DNA of 64,000 nt, from positions 8,620,856-8,684,855 of the forward strand of contig NC_083636.1 in NCBI RefSeq assembly GCF_963576545.1. Direction: 5' to 3'. The stretch is from Limanda limanda (taxonomy: Eukaryota > Chordata > Actinopteri > Pleuronectiformes > Pleuronectidae). Of this stretch, positions 1-11,900 are shown one piece after another; within the stretch, counting starts at the first letter, position 1; each line of letters starts with the position of its first letter. Below the pieces are notes generated by a model that did no database searches, was not told the origin of the DNA, and worked only from the letters and a program-made list of their open reading frames with translations. The position numbers and the translations under genes are program-made.

Positions 1-220
1 TTATCTTTCAAATGTTCTTTTTTGATCATCACATCGATCTCATAATTTGTTTAGGAGCATTTGTTTTTTGTGTGTTTGACAGTGTGTGCATGTGAGTGTG
101 TCTGAACCCCTGTTGCCATGACAATGGATGCTGTTCCTGAGTTGACAGTGATATTGACTTCCAGCGGTGGCAACTGGAGGTCAGTATCCTGGACGACACT
201 GGGCTGACAAATACCGCTCG

Positions 221-291
<71 letters not shown>

Positions 292-1183
292 TGTGTGTGT
301 GTGTGCGCACATGTGACATATGCTGTCAGTTCTCAATGCCTGCTGTGGAGCAATGCAGCTCTTTGTGTAGGCTGAACAATGTATTGAAAATGTATCCTGA
401 TATCACCGATATCAACATGTGCGATACACACATCGCAAAAGACTGCTTGAACTGCGGAAGATGTAGTTCCATGTGTTATGCATTCACGCTCTGAGTGTCA
501 ATATATTTGGCCAATCAGATGGATCCCCGCTGCCCTAGATAATAAATTAAAGATATTCAGATCATTGACAGGTTTTCTGTCAATAAATCATTGTCGGAGG
601 AGGAGAATAGAGTAAGAACAGAGAATTGCGAGGCGTCTCTATCAAATCTTGCTGTGCCGCCTCCTGATTAAATTCTACAGTTTGTACCAGGTCGAATTCA
701 TCACTATTAGTGGTTGATTATATAAAAGTATTGCGTAGCATATTTATGATCCTGGAACCTGAGGGGAAAGTACACCGACTCCGCTGCTCTCCCTCTCTGC
801 TGACGTCTCTCGCGCGCTACAGTTTATATGTTGATTTGATTGAAATGACGCCACAACATCAACATCGATCATCGCATAATGATCGATAGTTTTCTTAATG
901 AGGTCAACCTTTCTTCACAGCAACACCGTCAGTGGACTTAGTGGAGCAGTGCATGGCTCCCTGGGTGTTTGCCCCAGACTAGGTGCTGTGAGCTGTCCAT
1001 GGTCCCTGTGATAAAACCACGTTGTTGGAATGAAAATAATGCTTTAGATTTTCTTACATTGTCTGCATAGACCACTTCCTGTATGGGGTCTAGGTTCCAC
1101 CACAGATCCTCAAGTCATATGACTCACCTGAGTCAATAGAGAACAATCCCAGCTGAAGGTATTCAGATGATTCTGGCGAGTTC
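1..1183. other. Flank of the HMG cluster, no gene recognised
   Basis: Apart from the (TG)n tract near its left end I recognise no gene. Open frames here are short and are largely made by the dinucleotide repeat. The sequence is moderately AT-rich, and I could not match positions 490-1183 to the 3' flanks of HMG copies A or B. The inverted copy C begins at its right edge. Confidence 0.5.
222..305. repeat. (TG)n microsatellite
   Basis: An almost perfect TG dinucleotide tract of about 84 bases with one GA interruption near 290. It produces spurious poly-Thr-His and poly-Val-Cys frames on both strands. Confidence 0.97.
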
Positions 1184-3502
1184 AATAATCAGTTTCTCCA
1201 GTCACAGCCGGACTCTTCCTCTTTATCCTCTTCCTCTTTTGCCCTGTAAACAAACACAAAGATGTCAGACTCTCCATCGGTCAGCAGCTGCAGTGACCTT
1301 GCTGAATAATGTGGCTACAAAATAATGTGAACATGTATGAGTTGACTGTGAGTCATAATAACTGTCATAATTATATTATATTAGAAATTATCATTTCCAA
1401 TTTAGATTCGTTCACTGGTCACGTGACAGTAAATACAAATCATTCAAGAACAAAACTTAGTGAGTCACAGTGTCAAGAGTTACAAAGGAACAATTTAGAA
1501 GTGCTGTCTCAGACACTGATCAATAGATGACGGCACAACGCTTGTGAATCTTTAATCAAACTGTGGTGAAGTTTGTATGACACTGACTTAAACATACAGA
1601 ATAAAGACACCTACTCTCTGTCCAATGAGTCTGTTGACAGATGCACAGTCGGAGGTTTCAAGCTCGGCCACAACTTTTGGCCTCTGTTCCTTGCGGTAAA
1701 TCATGAAGGCGTTTTGTGGCTTCTTAACATACGGCATGTTCTCGGGGTCCGGCTGTTGGTAAATCTTTCTCTTTCTATGGGAAAACATTAAAAAAAAGAG
1801 GCAGAGATACATTTCTTTGTGAAACTGTGATCAAGGACACAAACTATAAAGTTGACAAGGATCTTGGAACATAAATAAGAAATAATTATATGAAATATAA
1901 GGTGAGTGTGATTAGATTTTGAGTCTGGCTTTGTTGTGGTCAGACACAGATGATGAACAAGGCAGGTGGACTTACTTTAGAGGGGGGCAGATCGCTGGAG
2001 CATCATCACGTACAACAGGAGCTGTATTGTCCTGATAATAGTAGATCCAGTCTCCATTCCTACATAGACACAATCAGGGAGACCCATTAGCTGAGTGAAC
2101 ATGTGGGTTGGAAGATACACACAAAGGCTCACAGTTGTGTGTTTGTTTGCATTTCTGTTGGTGATACTTACACAAATCCAAAATGAACCAGGTTGTTCCC
2201 AAGGTCCTGAGACTGCGGTCAAGCCAGCCGACACTCACGTCTCTGCAGCCGACATAGAAATTCTACTGCGCGCATATACTGACATTTATGGTAAACGCAT
2301 CAAAAGCGTTTTTTCAAAACAATTTGACATGGAGCATACACAAAATGCATAATTGAAATGGATTGGATTATATTCACAAGAAGTATATATCGTCTCACGT
2401 GTCATTTTATGAATAGCATTTTTACTTTATCAATTTAGAGATTTTACTAAATAAATGTCACACATTTTTGGCGTCAAGTAGCTAATTTCTGGATATTTCA
2501 AGGTACTGTGAAAACACTTCCAGAGAGAGACTTATATGCCTGTGTTCAGGACCTCTCTGACTACCTACATACTGAATATCAAACATATTTACTGTATAGA
2601 TTAAGAGATTTTTAAAAGTAAAGTCCAACAATGTACAATCAAATCAGTTAATTCCTGGATATTTCAAAGTTCTATAAAAACACTTTGCTCAATAAGTTCA
2701 GAGTGAGACTGATATGCCTGTGTTCAGGACCGCTCTGACTACCTACATACTGAAGATCAAACATATTTACTGTATAGATTTTATGTGTAGTGTAAAGGGG
2801 TACCCCAATCTAACCTCAGCATTATCCCTATAAAAGGATAAGATAATAAACTAAAAGCTAGACACAAATAACAAACACAAAGAGATCTTTCACAAGTCTT
2901 TCACGCTGCGACCAAAAGAAATGGAAAATATCGCTGTTGGACAGTTACAGATTCCCAGAAAGGGGACTAGTCATAGAAGTGGGAATAGAAGCATATCAGT
3001 CTCACTCTGGACTTTTTGAACAAAGTCTTTTTACAGTACTTTGAAGTATCCTGAAATTATCACTTCCACAGCGAAAATGTTGGACTTTACTTTTAAAATC
3101 TCTTAATCTATACAGTAAAAATGTTTGATCTTCAGTATATTGAAAGTCAGAGAGGTCATGAACACAGGCATATCCGTATCACTTGGAACTTATTGAGCAA
3201 AGTCTTTTGACAGTACTTTGAAGTATCCTGAAATGATCAATTCCACAGTGAAAATGTTGGACCTTAATCTGAAAAATCTCCAAATCTATAGAGTAAATAT
3301 GTTTGATATTCAGTATGTAGGTAGTCAGAGAGATCCTGAGCACAGGCATATCAGTCTATCTATGAACTTACTGAGCAAAGTGGTTTAACAGTACTATGAA
3401 GTATCCAGAAATGGCCTACTTGACATGAACAGACCATAGGAACAGACACACATTTTCAGTTGCCTGAAAGAGCTCCAGTGGAGTAAAAACACAGCCTGAC
3501 TC
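1184..3502 (-). pseudogene. HMG copy C: inverted, broken TCF/LEF-like HMG-box gene
   Basis: A third copy of the TCF/LEF-like gene, on the minus strand. Exon 3 (1976-2059) and exon 4 (1615-1774) are intact, with correct splice sites and the same 84 and 160 base lengths as in copies A and B. Only 40 bases of exon 2 remain (2172-2211); the exon then stops at a mobile element (2212-3422). Sequence matching intron 1 of the other copies resumes on its far side (3423-3502). Exon 6 (about 1184-1243) has lost one A in the GGCAAAAAGAGG run, which puts a stop a few codons later. Exon 5 is absent: the intron goes from exon 4 flank to exon 6 flank with unrelated AT-rich sequence between. Exon 1 was not found. 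Exons 3-4 differ from copy B at about 4 of 244 bases but from A at about 20, so C and B are the closer pair. Confidence 0.88.
2212..3422. mobile_element. Long-inverted-repeat element, copy 1, truncated at right
   Basis: The left end begins ACTGCGGTCAAGCCAGCC and directly abuts the broken exon 2 of HMG copy C. The inside holds two head-to-tail units of about 166-178 bases, recognisable by TGCCTGTGTTCAGGAC and GGATATTTCAA. A unique centre follows (about 2790-2950), then the same units in inverted order (about 2960-3417). The right side stops inside the terminal repeat, so the element is truncated there, and some host exon was lost with it. It belongs to the same family as the complete element at 11901-13728. 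No coding frame for a transposase was found. Confidence 0.8.
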
Positions 3503-4272
3503 AGGGGTCAGCAACCTACGGCACATGGCGCCATAATCATTGGCACACAGGCGATTTCTTATCAAAGAAATGTTCCAAGGTTTTGCCGTCACGCAGCCTG
3601 TATTATTTAGCTTGATCGGTGTTAACACCTCCCAGCCACTAGGTGCCAGTAGTGCGCCATAGGCTGGATGCCAATCACCATTAAATAATAATAAGAAGAA
3701 GCCTCCCACCCCACATGAATCTCCGTGAAGTGCATCCGCGCAGGTGGATTGGTGGTGGGATGCCCGCTAGCTAAAAAAAACCAAGACACTGGCAGAAGAC
3801 TATGGATTTGTTTTCCATAAGGCGTTGTGTTTTCGAACATGTTGTTTGCGAACGTCCAGTGTTTGGCGCCACTTTGGGACAAGGCACGAAAGAAGTTTCA
3901 AGGATCAGGCAGACGAGGGAGAATCCATCACACGTACAGTGTCCAGGTATGGGAAGCAAGCAAACTCTCTCACAGTCTTTGACACTGACGGAAACCATGC
4001 GACTGAAACTAGCTTTCGCAATTCTGAATATGAGTGTGGTTGGTGGGGTTAATAACAAACTTATTATTGCAATCATAATGAGATAAACATGTTTCTTTAA
4101 AGTGTTGTTCTATATAGGCTATAGCCAATATGGATGGAATCAAATGGCATGTCTGTAGGAAATGTTAATGTGGTTCAATAATAAACTTAATATAAAAAAT
4201 GTTGATGTGGCACGCTAATTAACAAGAACATTTTACATTGGCACTAATTGTCAAAAAGGTTGCTGACCCCTG
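3502..4272. mobile_element. hAT-like non-autonomous element with CAGGGGTCAGCAACC ends
   Basis: The ends are inverted: CAGGGGTCAGCAACC at left and GGTTGCTGACCCCTG at right, a perfect 15-base terminal repeat. CAGGG starts of this type are usual for Charlie/hAT elements. I could not find a matching 8-base target duplication (GCCTGACT at left, AATGTAGT at right), so one flank has probably been rearranged. Open frames inside are not convincing coding sequence. A fragment of the same right end recurs at 14092-14155. Confidence 0.72.
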
Positions 4273-4589
4273 AATGTAGTTTGAGTTTCCCCCATTTATT
4301 TTTTCCCCTAATTTATAACTACATTACACATATAAACAATCTCAACAAATATTAACAACGTAACTGGGTCTGTTGCATCTGCATCCTAACCAACCAAATC
4401 AGAACGTTCCTGCACATCTCAAATATCGTCACCCTCTTAAACTAATGTCCCAAGTCATTTTTTCAGGTTTCTCAGAAAACACAAAAAAATTAACCAAATA
4501 TTGACTATATGATATTTATTAATGAATTCAATCAAAAAGGTTCTGACAATAGATGACTATTGACATTCTTATAACAAAAGTTCTAAAAT

Positions 4590-5000
4590 TCTGTAACATT
4601 AAAGGAATAAATTATAAAGGCATGCCTTTGTGACTTTTGGGAGTCACAAATCGTGGGAGGCGTGTGCATCTCCTCAGTTCTCCCTTCGGCTCTTTGCTGG
4701 TTTCTTGACTGATACCTAATAATGTGGCAAATTGTCAAAGAAGTGATGACACTCAACGGGCATGACGTGTTTCATAGACTGGAGGTCCTTGAACTTTTTC
4801 TCCTTGATTGGCAGAGCACAGTCAGATCTCCAGCTTTTTTGCCTGGTCTGATGCTAATGAAGTAAGATCAATTCATTTTCAGGAACTCCTCATGCTTGAG
4901 CACCTTCACATGGTAAGGTGATGGGCTGATTCTTGGAGTCTGGAGTATGATTACGTACTCGGGGTGAAGTTGTCCGTAACTATTTTGTGTTCAATTGTAC
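4590..5000. other. Stretch present in duplication unit A, absent from unit B
   Basis: The paralogous sequence in unit B jumps from about 15400 to 15418 with nothing comparable, so this is either an insertion in A or a deletion in B. The minus strand carries short protein-like pieces separated by stops and shifts, so it may be an old processed pseudogene. I cannot name a parent gene. Confidence 0.45.
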
Positions 5001-5069
5001 TAAGCATGCTATCAAACTCCATTTGTGTGTGCCCTGCAACAAGGTATTTCTGTGTTTAACTTTGATCTC

Positions 5070-5360
5070 TTTGAGTTCTGGATGGTCTATGATCCCACCT
5101 TCAAAGGACTCATCACAGGATGGGGTATATCTGCATTGCTTATGACAACTTGATCATTGGATATTTCCTCTACATGGTGTGGATGTTTCTGCTTCTTCAA
5201 CAACATCAAAGGGAGTGTTTAAGGTATTGCCTGCTCCATCTGAACCAGTCTTTGCCTGGTACATGCTGCTTCATCACTTCAACGCTTGCCTCATTGTCAT
5301 TTTCAGTGGATGAGGCCGGATTGGTGACAGAATTATCAAGTGCATCTCCTACCAAAAAGG
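5070..5360 (+). other. ORF-like conserved block upstream of HMG copy A
   Basis: This block and its partner at 15460-15765 are highly similar. Both read in one frame as a hydrophobic, aromatic-rich segment (FEFWMV, DPTFKGLITGW, MVWMFLLLQQHQ) that then continues best in another frame (FAWYMLLHHFNACLIV). Copy A has a small insertion that breaks the first frame. It could be a fragment of a membrane-protein gene carried along with the duplication, or chance coding potential in a repeat. I do not recognise a family and see no clear start codon or splice signals. Confidence 0.35.
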
Positions 5361-6143
5361 TAAAACATTTTAACCCTTTGAGGTCTACTCACAAATGTGT
5401 GATTATTCTGAAAAACATTCATTATAATATAATGTTTTAGTTGTACACATAATATCTAGCTGTTAGATTACAATACGGTTTCAATCTTTCTTGCTGGCTT
5501 TCTTAATTATCTTTCTTAATTAGATCATGTAATGTGGAAAAAATTAGACAAACTGTACATGAAATATTGTTCGAAAAGAGTTGACAGAAAGCCTATCACT
5601 TGTAGCTGCCACAGATTCTGGAGCCATTCCACTCTTTGCTATATGCTAGCTTAATGGACCTAGCTATTCTGCTGACTAAAAAGACTGACCAAATAGCCTA
5701 GCCTATATTATTGTAAACCTCATCACTTACCAACAGGGGACGAGCCCTGAATCATGGAAATAACTTCAGCGGCTAGGAAGATTTTCGTCCTTCTTGATGC
5801 AGCCACCATCTTGAAAAGCTTGTAAAATTGCCTACGTCAATAGACAATGGCCTTTGTCAAGTCACAAACTTGACAAAGGCCATTATTCTACAGGGGTAGA
5901 ATTGCATGATCTATTCAATGTAGGCGATTTTACCAGAGTTGGCCAGCATCATGAGGAGGTGATTTAGGTAAAACAAATCATATGTCAAAAATTACTTGGC
6001 CATTATTTTAGGGAGGTGACGATATTTAACGTGCTGCATTTAACGAGACCTCAGAGACATGTGGAGAGTGAACCTCTCCATTTCAATCTCATTTTGCTTT
6101 AACGGTCAGAGAATAAATATGAATATTATCAGCTGCAAAAATA

Positions 6144-8400
6144 ATGGAACTAAACTCACTGATAGACTGTTCCATTAAGGAGCTGGAGAGCAGGGGCGAG
6201 ATCGGCATGGGCCGCACCTTGATGCATGAACTGTTTGCGGAGATGACTGATTCTCCTCTTCTTGGTTTTGCCGCAGCTGAGGAAGTGATGAGCCCTCAGT
6301 CAAACACCCCCATGCCCCTGGGTGCAGCATCTCCCCGCCTTCATCAGCCATTCCTGCCTACACCTGGACTTGATGTTGAAACGGGTTCTTCCAGGTACCT
6401 GCCTCCACCTGTAACGTATCCAGGCCACTGGTACAACCAGACAGCTCATCACAGCCAACAACAGGTAGGGTATGAACGACTACACTTCAGTGGATTGGGA
6501 TGATTTCGGTGACAAACTTACAATCATGTGTTTTGAATCAATGGTGTCGGGTCATGTCCTTGTGTCACTCCGCTCACTTTAACACTGTGAGCGTCTCGTA
6601 CTGGGCACATGCTGACGAGTCATTTTTCATGATTTTTAAATGCAGCCTCAAACTCCGGAGCGAATCCAACAAACATATGTTAATTAGTTCCAGTGAGAGC
6701 AGGTCAGAGTTGAGGAGGACACAGAAACTCCAGCTCGGCACAAACCAGCTGCAGCTTCTGCTCTGATCACTGAGCAGCTCAGACCAAAGAAACTCTGTGT
6801 TTCCACTGTTCTTCTACGAAGTCACTGACCGGCTGCTTCAAGTGAACAAGCTCTGACCTCACTGCGTGTGTCACTGTGAGCGAGTGAGTGGGGGCTGGTC
6901 ACCGGGGCCTGTGTGTGGGTGCGCTGTCTGGGCTCACAATGCACACACACACACACACACACATTTTCTCTCACTCCTGGCATTTCATGATGGCCTGATA
7001 CGATGATGATTTTAAAGAAATGCATGGGAATTTTAGTGGCATACTCACGTTCATCATATAAAAAAAGATTCATTCAGTTCATCGTTCACGAAAAATATGA
7101 ACAACATATGCACAACACTGCTTTACATTATACAAAGGTCTGGTTTGGTATAAAGTGGACGGGCTGTGTTTTTTCTCCACTGCAGCTCTATCAGGCAGTA
7201 ACTGAAACTTTGTGTCTGTTCATGTCTCTAGTTCAACAACAACCCAGTTGGGAATTTACCTCAGGACCAGGTGAACAACCTGGTTCCTATTGGATTTGTG
7301 TAAGTTTCACACACAGAAATGCAAACAAACACACAACTGTGAGCCTCTGTGTGTATTTTCCAACCCAAATGTTCACTCAGCTAATGGGTCTCCCTGATTG
7401 TGTCTATGTAGGAATGGAGCGTGGATTTTCCATTATCAGGACAATCCAGCTCCTGTTGTTAGTAATGATCCTCCAGTGACCTGCCCCCCTCTAAAGTAAG
7501 TCCACCTGCCTTGTTCATCATCTGTGTCCACAACAAAGCCAGACTCAAAATCTAATCACACTCACCTTATATTTCATATTTATTTTTATTTATGTTCCAA
7601 GATCCTGGTCAACTTTATTGTTTGTGTCCTTGATCACAGTTTGACACACAGAAATTAATCTCTGCCTGTGTTATTTTCTGTTTTCCCATAGAAAGAGAAA
7701 GATTTACCGACAGCCGGACCCCGAGAACATGCCGTATGTTAAGAAGCCACCAAACGCCTTCATGATTTACCGCAAGGAACAGAGGCCAAAAGTTGTGACC
7801 GAGATGGGAAAGTCTGACTGTGCGTCTGTCAACAGACTCATTGGACAGAGAGTAGGTGTCTTTATTCTGTGTGTTTAAGTCAGTATCATACAATTACACC
7901 ACAGTTTGATTAAAGATTCACAAGCGTTGTGCCGTCATCTATTGTCTTCTAAAATGTTCTGCTGTAACTCATTAAGTTTTGTTCTTGGGAATGACTTGTG
8001 TCACGTGACCAGTGAACCAATCTAAATTGGAAAAGAGGAATTCTAGCATTTTGTCACAAATACACTGTGGGAGGTTTCAATGCAGGACCTGCACCAGTTA
8101 ATGTTGATATCTGTGTATTTAAGCCTGTGTGTGTTGTCCTGTGTCCACAGTGGACTTCGATGTCCAACGACGAGCAGAAAGAATATTACACAGAAGCTGA
8201 CAAGGAGATGCAGATCCACAATGATCGCTTCCCTGAGTGGACGGCGGCTGATAATTATGTAAGTAGCCACATTATGCAACAAGGTCCCTGCAGCTGCTGT
8301 CAGATGGAGAGTCTGACATGTTTGTGTTTGTTTACAGGGCAAAAAGAGGAAGAGGATAAGGAGAAAGGGTCCTTCTGAGATTGGAGAAACTTATCCTTGA
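6144..8400 (+). CDS. HMG copy A: TCF/LEF-like HMG-box protein, six exons
   Basis: Exons: 6144-6464, 7232-7299, 7412-7495, 7692-7851, 8151-8258, 8338-8400. All junctions are GT-AG and the phases join to 804 bases (267 aa). Residues 1-107 (exon 1) begin MELNSLIDCSIKELESRGEI and turn Pro/Ser rich; exons 2-3 give a short Asn/Pro/Gly-rich linker. The HMG box is at about 173-244 (YVKKPPNAFMIYRKEQ in exon 4; WTSMSNDEQKEYYTEAD in exon 5), followed by a basic tail GKKRKRIRRK in exon 6. The KKP-NAFM start, the split after GQR before W, and the GKKRKR tail after NY are TCF/LEF features rather than SOX. Those proteins bind the minor groove and bend DNA in the nucleus. The N-terminus shows no beta-catenin-binding motif that I can recognise, so a Wnt-activator role is doubtful. 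Promoter elements are not evident. Confidence 0.85.
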
Positions 8401-8461
8401 ACTCTCGAAAAGGATCTGAAAATCTTCAGCTGGGACGGTTCTTCACCTTCAGTCCAGCTAC

Positions 8462-9028
8462 CAGGCTTCCTACGGTCATGAAAAACCTGGAAAAGTCATG
8501 GAATTGTAAAGTGTCTATTTCTAGGCCTGGAACAGTGCTTGAAAAAATGAAATCCCAAAAGTTTTGGAGAAGTCATGGGAATTTGTTATATTCATATTTT
8601 CATGTCGTTAATTTACGCTGAGTTTTAAATAATTCATATGCGTTTAAGAGAAATACGCTTAAAATTTAAGCAGGCGTACGCTCTCATACTTATCGAAAAG
8701 TTCGGTGGGGAAGCAGGCGGGATAATGCACTATACCAGGGAGGTGTCGATTTAACCATGCTTGTGCTACAAATGGAAAAGTACATGCCATGGGCTACAAC
8801 AGACAAAGACCTCTATCAAACTATTGTCTCTCATTCATTTGTGTCATTTAAGGTATACTGTATGCTTTGGAATTCTCATTGTTAGCTGAAATACTACATT
8901 TTGTCACTTTTTCATGTACACTCCGAGATTTCACAAAATGTTTGGTCAGGAAAATTTCGTTTAAAGTTATTGAAAAGTCATGGAAAAATCATGGAAATCC
9001 ATTGGTCAAAAAATGTATATGAACCCTG
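8462..9028. mobile_element. Short DNA element inserted downstream of HMG copy A
   Basis: The element begins CAGGCTTCC and ends GAACCCTG, a short imperfect inverted end. It is flanked by AGCTAC on both sides (8456-8461 and 9029-9034). The duplicated sequence downstream of copy B has a single AGCTAC (19030-19035) and no insert, which fixes the borders. GTCATGGAA-type motifs recur near both ends. No coding frame is supported. The 6-base target duplication is unusual, so superfamily is left open. Confidence 0.8.
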
Positions 9029-9510
9029 AGCTACAGATATACTGATTTTTTTTTAAAAATAAAATGACAACTTCAATCTAAACCTGGTCCATGTCTATAG
9101 TTATTCATCAAGTACAGTATCAGAATCAACTTGTAGAGACCTCACACACATGTGAGATGTCATGTACTGTCGGTTCCGCTGGAGATTTATATAATTTTCT
9201 TTTCTTGGAACAGGTCAAGTGAAAATGGTAACAGGAGGAACTACAAATGCACTCAGTAGATAGAGCACATTCCTCCACCAAGCCCAAACAGTTCCATTAC
9301 ATTAAAATAGGCCTTATAGCCACAACCAAATTATGTTCCTCAGCTGCATAATGGAGGTAGTTACAGGTTTCTATATCTATTTGTCAACATACAGTGTCTG
9401 GAAATTAGTTATGTTAAGTGGAATGAAATGTTAATAAGTTGTAAGGTTATTAGGTTTAAAGATGCTCTCTTTTGCACCAATATGAACCTACACTAATCAT
9501 TACATATCAT

Positions 9511-11350
9511 CAGGGGTGGACTGGGACAAAAATTCAGCCCTGGCATTGTCTGTCCAGACCAGCCCACTACATTATCAGCTGACACCACATAGAAGTCCAC
9601 AAATCTTGCGGCGTCTTCTCTCATGCATACTACTGTTACCACCTAGCTCAAAGATGGCAACAAGAAGGGTGGCCACACACAAACCTCTCAAGCCAAAAGG
9701 AAATTTATTTAACTCCAAATCAAGATAGCTCTAACTACGTAGTGGGATGTGTAAAATATGTTACGCGTCAGTGGTGTTAACAGTGTTTGGATGTGTGAAA
9801 ATAAGGTGTGATGTATGTTGTAAGGTGCAGAAGCAAAGAAAAACAAAGGCTGAGGGCCCCATGCCCCTGGAAGCAGCCTTGAGATCTGCAGCTGAAGCCC
9901 AGCACAAAAGGGCAGGCCCAGGGTGACGCCCCTGCCAGCTCTACCTGTGTCTGGAAAACAACTCCTCAGGCTCTCACATGTCAAGTGGTCAACCTGAGAA
10001 GGACATGGATACATTGTAATGTCTCTAATCATCACAAATTAAGTATGATTTCATAAAATATAAAAAATGATAAACTCACCAGACTAGAGGAGACTCAACA
10101 GACAAACTTTGGTACAGTGAAGGCAGAGAGTGGAGGCAGACAGAGAGCAAGTCCTCAAACATGGATAGAGGGGGAACAACCCCTCAGGCTCTCACATGTC
10201 AAGTGTTCAACCTGAGAAGGACATGGATACATTATAATGTCTGAAAAATAAAGAAAATGTTTTCCTCTGTCCTGCACCTAGAGTTGAGAACTTTTTGGAT
10301 GTGTGTTTCTTTTAAAACCTTTTGAAAATTATTATAATTATGAAGTATGAATTTATACATTTAAAAATACATGATAAACTTACCAAATTCTAACAGTGGT
10401 CCCAAATGTCCACATATAAAACAGAGGGAGAACGACTCCTCAAATATATCACAACAACCTGTAATGGAGAATAATTGATAATTTAGTGTACATGATCACA
10501 CCATTAAGGATCAACACATAAGCACAATAAAACGTCTGAAAAGAATTATTAAAAAGACAAATAATGAATTACTACATCCATAATGATTATAAATTATTAA
10601 CAATGACAATGTGTGATAATAACAATAATATTAAATATTTCTCACCTTATCAGTGGAGCAGCTTTTTAAGCAGCTCACTCTTCTCTGCAAGTCTGTCTAT
10701 CACCGAGTCAGAGTCCAAGGCCATGAGAATGTCTTTCTCTGTGGCCATCAACATAAATGCCTCCAATTTGTCAGGTGAGAGGGTGCTTCTGAGTCTGTTT
10801 TTAATACACTTCAGGATTGAAAATGTGCGCTCACAAGCCACCTGCGTGAGGGATAATGTAAGCAGGTATTTATAAGCAAGGCCTAGGACAGGGTATTCAT
10901 CTGTTAGCATGTTGAAACGGCGAAGTATCTGGTAGCAGCACAGAGGGCATTCTTTGCAGGAGCACCATGGAATCAGCAGATTATTCCAGATGTTCACCTC
11001 TGTCTGGGTCCTCCAGCAGCCTGAGAACATCATCAGCTCTGCCGTCCACCGTGAAACACAAGTTCTGATGCAGCTTCGGCAGCTGGAGCACAAAATGTGG
11101 ATCTCCATCGACTGCGACAGACAGAAAGGAGCAGTTAACACAACCTCCTCGCTCGTCTCCCGGCGCACCTGCTGCTGCTGGGCTGGTGAACCCGGCACCA
11201 AATAGGTCCGTCAGTTTGGCACATTTAGCAGCCTCCACCTCCAGACAGGGGATCAAATACTTATTTCCATCACTGTATACCGTTCCAAACAAATTAATTA
11301 AAAATTGTGTGCAATATAATTTGTAATGATACAACTTTTGAAAAACAAAC
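9511..11350 (-). mobile_element. hAT element, truncated, with transposase relic
   Basis: The left border starts CAGGGGTGGACTGGGAC exactly where duplication unit A stops matching unit B. The minus strand holds the hAT transposase C-terminus (10650-10930 region). I could not find the matching right terminal repeat; the body fades out near 11350 into unrelated CpG-containing sequence, so the right border is approximate. Between 9720 and 10640 there is only AT-rich non-coding sequence, including two related stretches with CTCACATGTCAAGTG near 9973 and 10191. Confidence 0.6.
10650..11201 (-). pseudogene. hAT transposase C-terminal (hATC dimerisation) relic
   Basis: The C-terminal 90 residues of this minus-strand frame carry the hATC dimerisation pattern: a hydrophobic LLTLSLTQVACERTFS stretch, then LKCIKNRLRSTLSPDKLEAF, ending in a leucine-rich tail. 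In intact hAT transposases this follows an RNase H-like catalytic core and an N-terminal BED finger. Neither is present here: the preceding residues are low-complexity and Cys/Gln-rich, and look like out-of-frame sequence. The catalytic part is therefore missing. It resembles ZMYM/hAT-derived proteins of fish genomes, but with no start context or splice sites I treat it as a relic. Confidence 0.75.
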
Positions 11351-11892
11351 CTGGAAACGCGTAGGTGTATATTTCATTTATTTTTTCATTTTTGACCTGC
11401 CACACAGACTGTGAAACACTGCTGTCGGTATGCGACAGTGAAATACTTGTTCGCGTGCACCTGGAGGTGGCTTCAACTGTTTCCGTTTCCGCAGTGCACG
11501 GCAGAAGGCGGGAGCGGGTCGAGAAGAAGAGACACAGACAGACAGACAGACGGACAAACTGACGTACAGCCAGGTGGTCAACTCAAGTCCGATAGGAGGA
11601 GAGGGAGCTCCGTGGAGACAGTCAGTTTCAACCACATATATGCGTTGAAAGTGAACTTCAATGCTGACGTACTTTGAGTGTTTGCGCCACTTCACCGCGC
11701 CTAGCATCGCTTTTCCGTGGGGGAAACAACTCTACAGGTGGCACATCGCCGTTCATCCTGAGGTTCAAACACTCCTTCTTGAGGTAAGTGTCCTCCTGTC
11801 TGAAAGAAAACGCTTTCTTGAAGCTGTCGGTGTGTGCAATCACGGTAACTTGAGTGTTTGCTAGCTGGGGCTAACCAAGTCGCATTTTGCGG
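11351..11892. other. CpG-containing stretch, no gene recognised
   Basis: Locally GC-richer than its surroundings, with a short CAGACAGACAGACAG tract near 11540. Overlapping frames on both strands are about 60-110 aa and resemble no family I know. It could be the 5' region of the adjacent hAT element or of a second mobile element interrupted by the insertion at 11901. Confidence 0.35.
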
Positions 11893-11900
11893 GTTTCAAG

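Larger units (their letters stand above)
4273..9510. repeat. Segmental duplication unit A
   Basis: This unit of about 5.2 kb aligns along its length with 14156-19510, including the HMG gene, its introns and about 1.8 kb of 5' flank. Differences are mostly point changes plus three large indels. A 14519-15362 transposon is present only in unit B, a 8462-9028 element only in unit A, and about 0.4 kb near 4590-5000 only in unit A. Both units share the stretch ending CACTAATCATTACATATCAT and then diverge abruptly. Confidence 0.9.

Noticed and set aside
29..319. Open frames made of Thr-His or Val-Cys repeats here and at the other CA/TG tracts
   Set aside because: They are translations of dinucleotide microsatellites with no other support.
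2480..3420. Regular repeats that could suggest a CRISPR-like or satellite array
   Set aside because: Only a few units, in both orientations, without unique equal-length spacers; they are the ends of a DNA element.
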